Below, piece by piece: positions 61,206 through 64,000 of a stretch of 64,000 bases of DNA; the first letter of the stretch is position 1; each line of letters starts with the position of its first letter. Under the pieces are notes generated by a model. It made no database searches. It was given only the letters and a program-made list of their open reading frames with translations, and was not told where the DNA came from. The translations under genes and the position numbers were made by a program. The stretch is from positions 62,001 to 126,000 of the forward strand of contig JANQPB010000006.1 of NCBI GenBank assembly GCA_028285495.1, written 5' to 3'. This DNA is from Acidimicrobiales bacterium. GTDB lineage: Bacteria > Actinomycetota > Acidimicrobiia > Acidimicrobiales > SZUA-35.

Positions 61206-64000
61206 TTGGAGTTTCCGATAGCCACGATCACTGCGACACCCCTGCCGGTCTCGCCCGATGCATTCGTAGAGCTCGTCCAGGCCCACCTCGACGGTCTGGC
61301 CACCGACGATCAGATCGAGGTGCTCCGCGCCAGTCCCCAGGCGTGGGCGGCTGCGCTGCTGCGCCTCCAGGACTCGGTCGACCTCGCCATCGAGCGCCTG
61401 GAGCAGAGCCTCAAGGGCCGCGAGCGGTCGATGGTGCTGGCCGACTTCGAGCGGGAGTACCAGCGGATCGACGAGGTGCTGACCGAGCTGATCGGCCCGC
61501 CGACCACCCGCCGTCCCGAGCCCGAAGCCGCCCGAACCGACGAGCCGAGCGCACCGGCCGGAGCCGGGCTGACGCAGCTGCAGCTGTCCTGGAGCCCCGG
61601 GAAGGTCGTCGCCTGGGCCGCCGGCCACGATGCGCCATCGGCCGACGAGGCCGAGGTCCGGGAGCGGCTGGCCGCGGCCGGCGCCGGCACGATCACCTGG
61701 GACAGCCACCACTCGATCAAGGTCCCCGGCCAGGGCCGGGCCGACGCCGTCTCCGCCCCGATCGAGGCCTGCCTCGGCTGGCTGGTCGCCCTCGGCACCA
61801 GCGCCGAAGACGAGACCACCGGGCCAAGCGTTGCCTGGATCGGCCGGGTCACCGAGCTGGCCGTTCGGCTGGCGGCGCAGGGTCGAGCCGTTCCCCAGAT
61901 CAAGAAGACCAGGCGGTCGCGCCGGTCCGGCTCGGATCAGGGGGCCAACGGCTCCGGTAGCGGCCCGAACAACGGCCAGAACAACGGGAAGGCCAAGGGT
62001 GACGAGGCCCTGTCGACCTTCGAGGTCCGCTGGGCCCCGGCCCTCGTCGACCCGGACGAGCACAACGAGCTGAGCCAGGCCCTGCCCGGCGCGGTCAGCG
62101 TGCTCGAGAACCGCCCGGACGGTCGAGCGATGACAACGGCCGTGCTCTCCGACCTGGTCACCGCCATCTTCTCCGAGGCCGCCGGTCGCCTCGAGGTCCC
62201 GGCCGCACCGCCGGACCCGTCGTCGAAGAGCGACGTGGCCGAGTGCTTCCTGACCCGCCTCGACGGCGAGCCGTTCGACGCCCCCGCCCGACTCGGCTCG
62301 GAGCTGGCCCGCCGGGTCGACCAGTGGACGCGGTCGGTCAGCGGCACGAAGAAGTTCAAGCTGGTCATCCAGCTCGACCCGCCCGACGACGCCAACGCCT
62401 GGTACCTCGCCGTGCTGGCCCCCAACAACGACAACCGGCTCCTCCCGGTCGAGCAGGTCATCGTCAACTCGTCGAACACCCGCCGCAAGGAGGTCGAGGA
62501 GGAGCTGGTCCGCCTCGAGCGACTGTTCCCCGAGCTGCTCCGCCCGGGGGCCCGCCGTCGTGGCGAGGTCATCCTCAGCCAGGACGAGGCCTGGAAGCTG
62601 ATGTCCAGGGACGGCCTGGTGCTGACGGCCGCCGGCTACGAGGTCCGGGCCCCGACGCTGTCGCGCCGCAAGCCGACCCCAACCCTGCGCCTGACCTCCG
62701 AGGAGGCCCAGGAGTCGGTCGTCGGAGCGCAGCAGCTGGCCAACGTCCGATGGAGCGTCACGTTCGACGACATCGAGCTGACGGCGGCCGAGATCGCCGA
62801 GCTGGCGTCGCAGGCCCGGCCGCTGGTCGAGTCGCACGGCCGCTGGGTCGAGCTCGATCAGGCCGACCTGGCCCAGGCCGCGGCCGCACTGGCCGAGCGG
62901 GCCGACAAGACCCGCCTGAGCGGGGCCGACATGCTCCGTCACGCCCTCGGCCTCGAGGGCAACCCGCTGGCCGGTGGGGTCGCCATCGCCGGCGACGGCT
63001 GGGCGGCCGAGCTGTTGCGCAGCGCCGAGGAGCTCCCGGAGGACCCACCGACCACGCTCGAGGGGTTCGACGGGGAGCTGCGGTCGTACCAGGCCGACGC
63101 CAGGATGTGGCTGTCGTTCCTCGACCAGGCCGGCCTCGGCGGCTGTCTCGCCCTCGACATGGGCCTCGGCAAGACCCCGACGATGCTGGCCCATGTCCGG
63201 GCCACCCGTGACAACGGCCCGACGCTGGTCATCGCGCCACCGGCCGTGGTCGGCAACTGGTACAACGAGGCCCGCAAGTTCGTGCCCGACGTGACCGCCC
63301 GGGTCCACCACGGCCCCAACCGGGCCGAGGCGTCCCGCATCCCGGCGATGGCCGAGTCGTCCGAGCTGATCATCACCACCTACGGCACGGCGATCCGCGA
63401 CATCGCCTCGCTCGAGAAGATCGAGTGGGACAAGGTGATCCTCGACGAGGCCCAGGCCATCAAGAACCCGGCCTCGGAGACCGCCCAGCAGCTGCGACGG
63501 CTCCAGGCCAGGACCCGGGTCGCCCTCACCGGCACCCCGATCGAGAACGGGCTCGGCGACCTGTGGGCGATCATGGACTTCACGAACCCCGGGCTGGTCG
63601 GCGGTCGGACGTCGTTCATCTCCCAGCTGTCCGGCGAGGGTCGGACGTCGACCAAGGACTCGGCCGAGTCGGCCCTGCGGGCCCTCAACGGCATCCTCGT
63701 GTTCCGTCGGACCAAGTCCGAGCCGCAGATCGCAGCCGAGCTGCCCGACCGGATCGACGAGCTCGACCACTGCGCCATGACCCCCGAGCAGATCGGGCTG
63801 TACCAGGCCGTCCTCGACGACCTCGTGGCCCAGACCAGCGAGGAGGAGGCCGGGACCAAGCGCAAGGGTGCGGTGCTGGCCGCCATCACCGCCCTCAAGC
63901 AGATCTGCAACCACCCGTCGGCCTACCGCAAGGACGACGAGCCGCTCGACGGTCGCTCGGGCAAGCTGGCCCGGCTCAACGAGATCGTCGACAACGTGTT
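61206..64000 (+). CDS. SNF2-family DEAD-like helicase (partial at the 3' end)
   Basis: At least 931 residues, cut by the window edge. The N-terminal 600 residues include a helical start, a Gly/Asn-rich linker (GSGSGPNNGQNNGKAKG near 250-265) and a SNF2-associated region. The ATPase core has DMGLGKT with Lys656, DEAQAIKNP (Asp747) and LTGTPIENGLGDLWAIMDF; the second RecA lobe begins near the end. It is a DNA translocase of the bacterial HepA/SNF2 type. The frame has no upstream ATG or GTG; TTG 61206 is used provisionally, and GTG 61320 is an alternative. Confidence 0.9.
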   Translation, partial: MEFPIATITATPLPVSPDAFVELVQAHLDGLATDDQIEVLRASPQAWAAALLRLQDSVDLAIERLEQSLKGRERSMVLADFEREYQRIDEVLTELIGPPTTRRPEPEAARTDEPSAPAGAGLTQLQLSWSPGKVVAWAAGHDAPSADEAEVRERLAAAGAGTITWDSHHSIKVPGQGRADAVSAPIEACLGWLVALGTSAEDETTGPSVAWIGRVTELAVRLAAQGRAVPQIKKTRRSRRSGSDQGANGSGSGPNNGQNNGKAKGDEALSTFEVRWAPALVDPDEHNELSQALPGAVSVLENRPDGRAMTTAVLSDLVTAIFSEAAGRLEVPAAPPDPSSKSDVAECFLTRLDGEPFDAPARLGSELARRVDQWTRSVSGTKKFKLVIQLDPPDDANAWYLAVLAPNNDNRLLPVEQVIVNSSNTRRKEVEEELVRLERLFPELLRPGARRRGEVILSQDEAWKLMSRDGLVLTAAGYEVRAPTLSRRKPTPTLRLTSEEAQESVVGAQQLANVRWSVTFDDIELTAAEIAELASQARPLVESHGRWVELDQADLAQAAAALAERADKTRLSGADMLRHALGLEGNPLAGGVAIAGDGWAAELLRSAEELPEDPPTTLEGFDGELRSYQADARMWLSFLDQAGLGGCLALDMGLGKTPTMLAHVRATRDNGPTLVIAPPAVVGNWYNEARKFVPDVTARVHHGPNRAEASRIPAMAESSELIITTYGTAIRDIASLEKIEWDKVILDEAQAIKNPASETAQQLRRLQARTRVALTGTPIENGLGDLWAIMDFTNPGLVGGRTSFISQLSGEGRTSTKDSAESALRALNGILVFRRTKSEPQIAAELPDRIDELDHCAMTPEQIGLYQAVLDDLVAQTSEEEAGTKRKGAVLAAITALKQICNHPSAYRKDDEPLDGRSGKLARLNEIVDNV

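Noticed and set aside
61047..63914. A 955-codon open frame antisense to the helicase gene
   Set aside because: It mirrors the helicase coding frame, has no recognisable motif and a biased composition; the plus-strand frame has clear SNF2 motifs.

Overview
The window is chromosomal DNA of a very GC-rich bacterium (roughly 70% G+C by eye) with dense short-gap genes, many GTG starts and several apparently leaderless promoters (a TANNNT box six bases before the start codon). A mycothiol-type DinB/maleylpyruvate-isomerase protein, a monomeric NADP isocitrate dehydrogenase, a DUF2510 membrane protein and many acyl-CoA enzymes point to Actinomycetota. A member of Acidimicrobiia is my best guess, but no rRNA or other marker gene is present to prove it. 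No tRNA, rRNA, CRISPR array, insertion sequence or phage gene was found.

Layout. 1-7249: the end of a biotin-dependent acyl-CoA carboxylase, an FMN alpha-hydroxy-acid oxidase, small regulators and enzymes, then a GT2 glycosyltransferase, a Gfo/Idh/MocA oxidoreductase and an unassigned HxD...H protein in a tight row. 7286-9835: two divergent citrate-synthase genes, one fused to an N-terminal helix-turn-helix, separated by an array of ATCAAC half-sites. 9883-14868: FKBP isomerase, acyl-CoA dehydrogenase, XRE regulator, CoA-transferase, methyltransferase. 14959-22940: aminotransferases, MFS exporter, monomeric IDH, alanine racemase, PNPOx-like protein. 22999-27529: acyl-CoA synthetase, enoyl-CoA hydratase, nitroreductase, amidase. 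27636-39433: degenerate GGDEF-like protein, MobB, MFS, a SDR lacking its catalytic residues, mycothiol-type protein, metallo-hydrolase, PolX, a D-erythronate dehydrogenase/2-oxo-tetronate isomerase pair, cupin plus serine hydrolase, and a luciferase-like flavoenzyme.

39434-40333 carries no convincing gene but holds a promoter with an embedded operator and a structured leader. 40334-57036 is dominated by surface-polysaccharide genes: polyprenyl-phosphate sugar transferase, sulfotransferase, three GT4 glycosyltransferases, a Wzy-like polymerase, a SulP sulfate-type transporter and, further on, a Wzx-like membrane protein translationally linked to a second sulfotransferase. A persulfide dioxygenase/rhodanese sits beside SulP. 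Taken together these suggest a sulfated exopolysaccharide (inference). 57347-60959: a coiled-coil protein, then an ECF sigma factor overlapping a 785-residue single-pass membrane protein with an SdrD-B-like outer domain, a likely sigma/anti-sigma pair. 61206 to the end: a SNF2-family helicase truncated by the window edge.

The most interesting signals are: two promoters 28 kb apart with identical geometry, whose 17-bp spacers are filled by LexA/TetR-like 16-bp palindromes but which drive no visible gene; a leader before the polysaccharide locus with two mutually exclusive hairpins, one holding the ribosome binding site in its loop; the HTH-citrate synthase with its operator-like array; and the sigma/giant anti-sigma pair.
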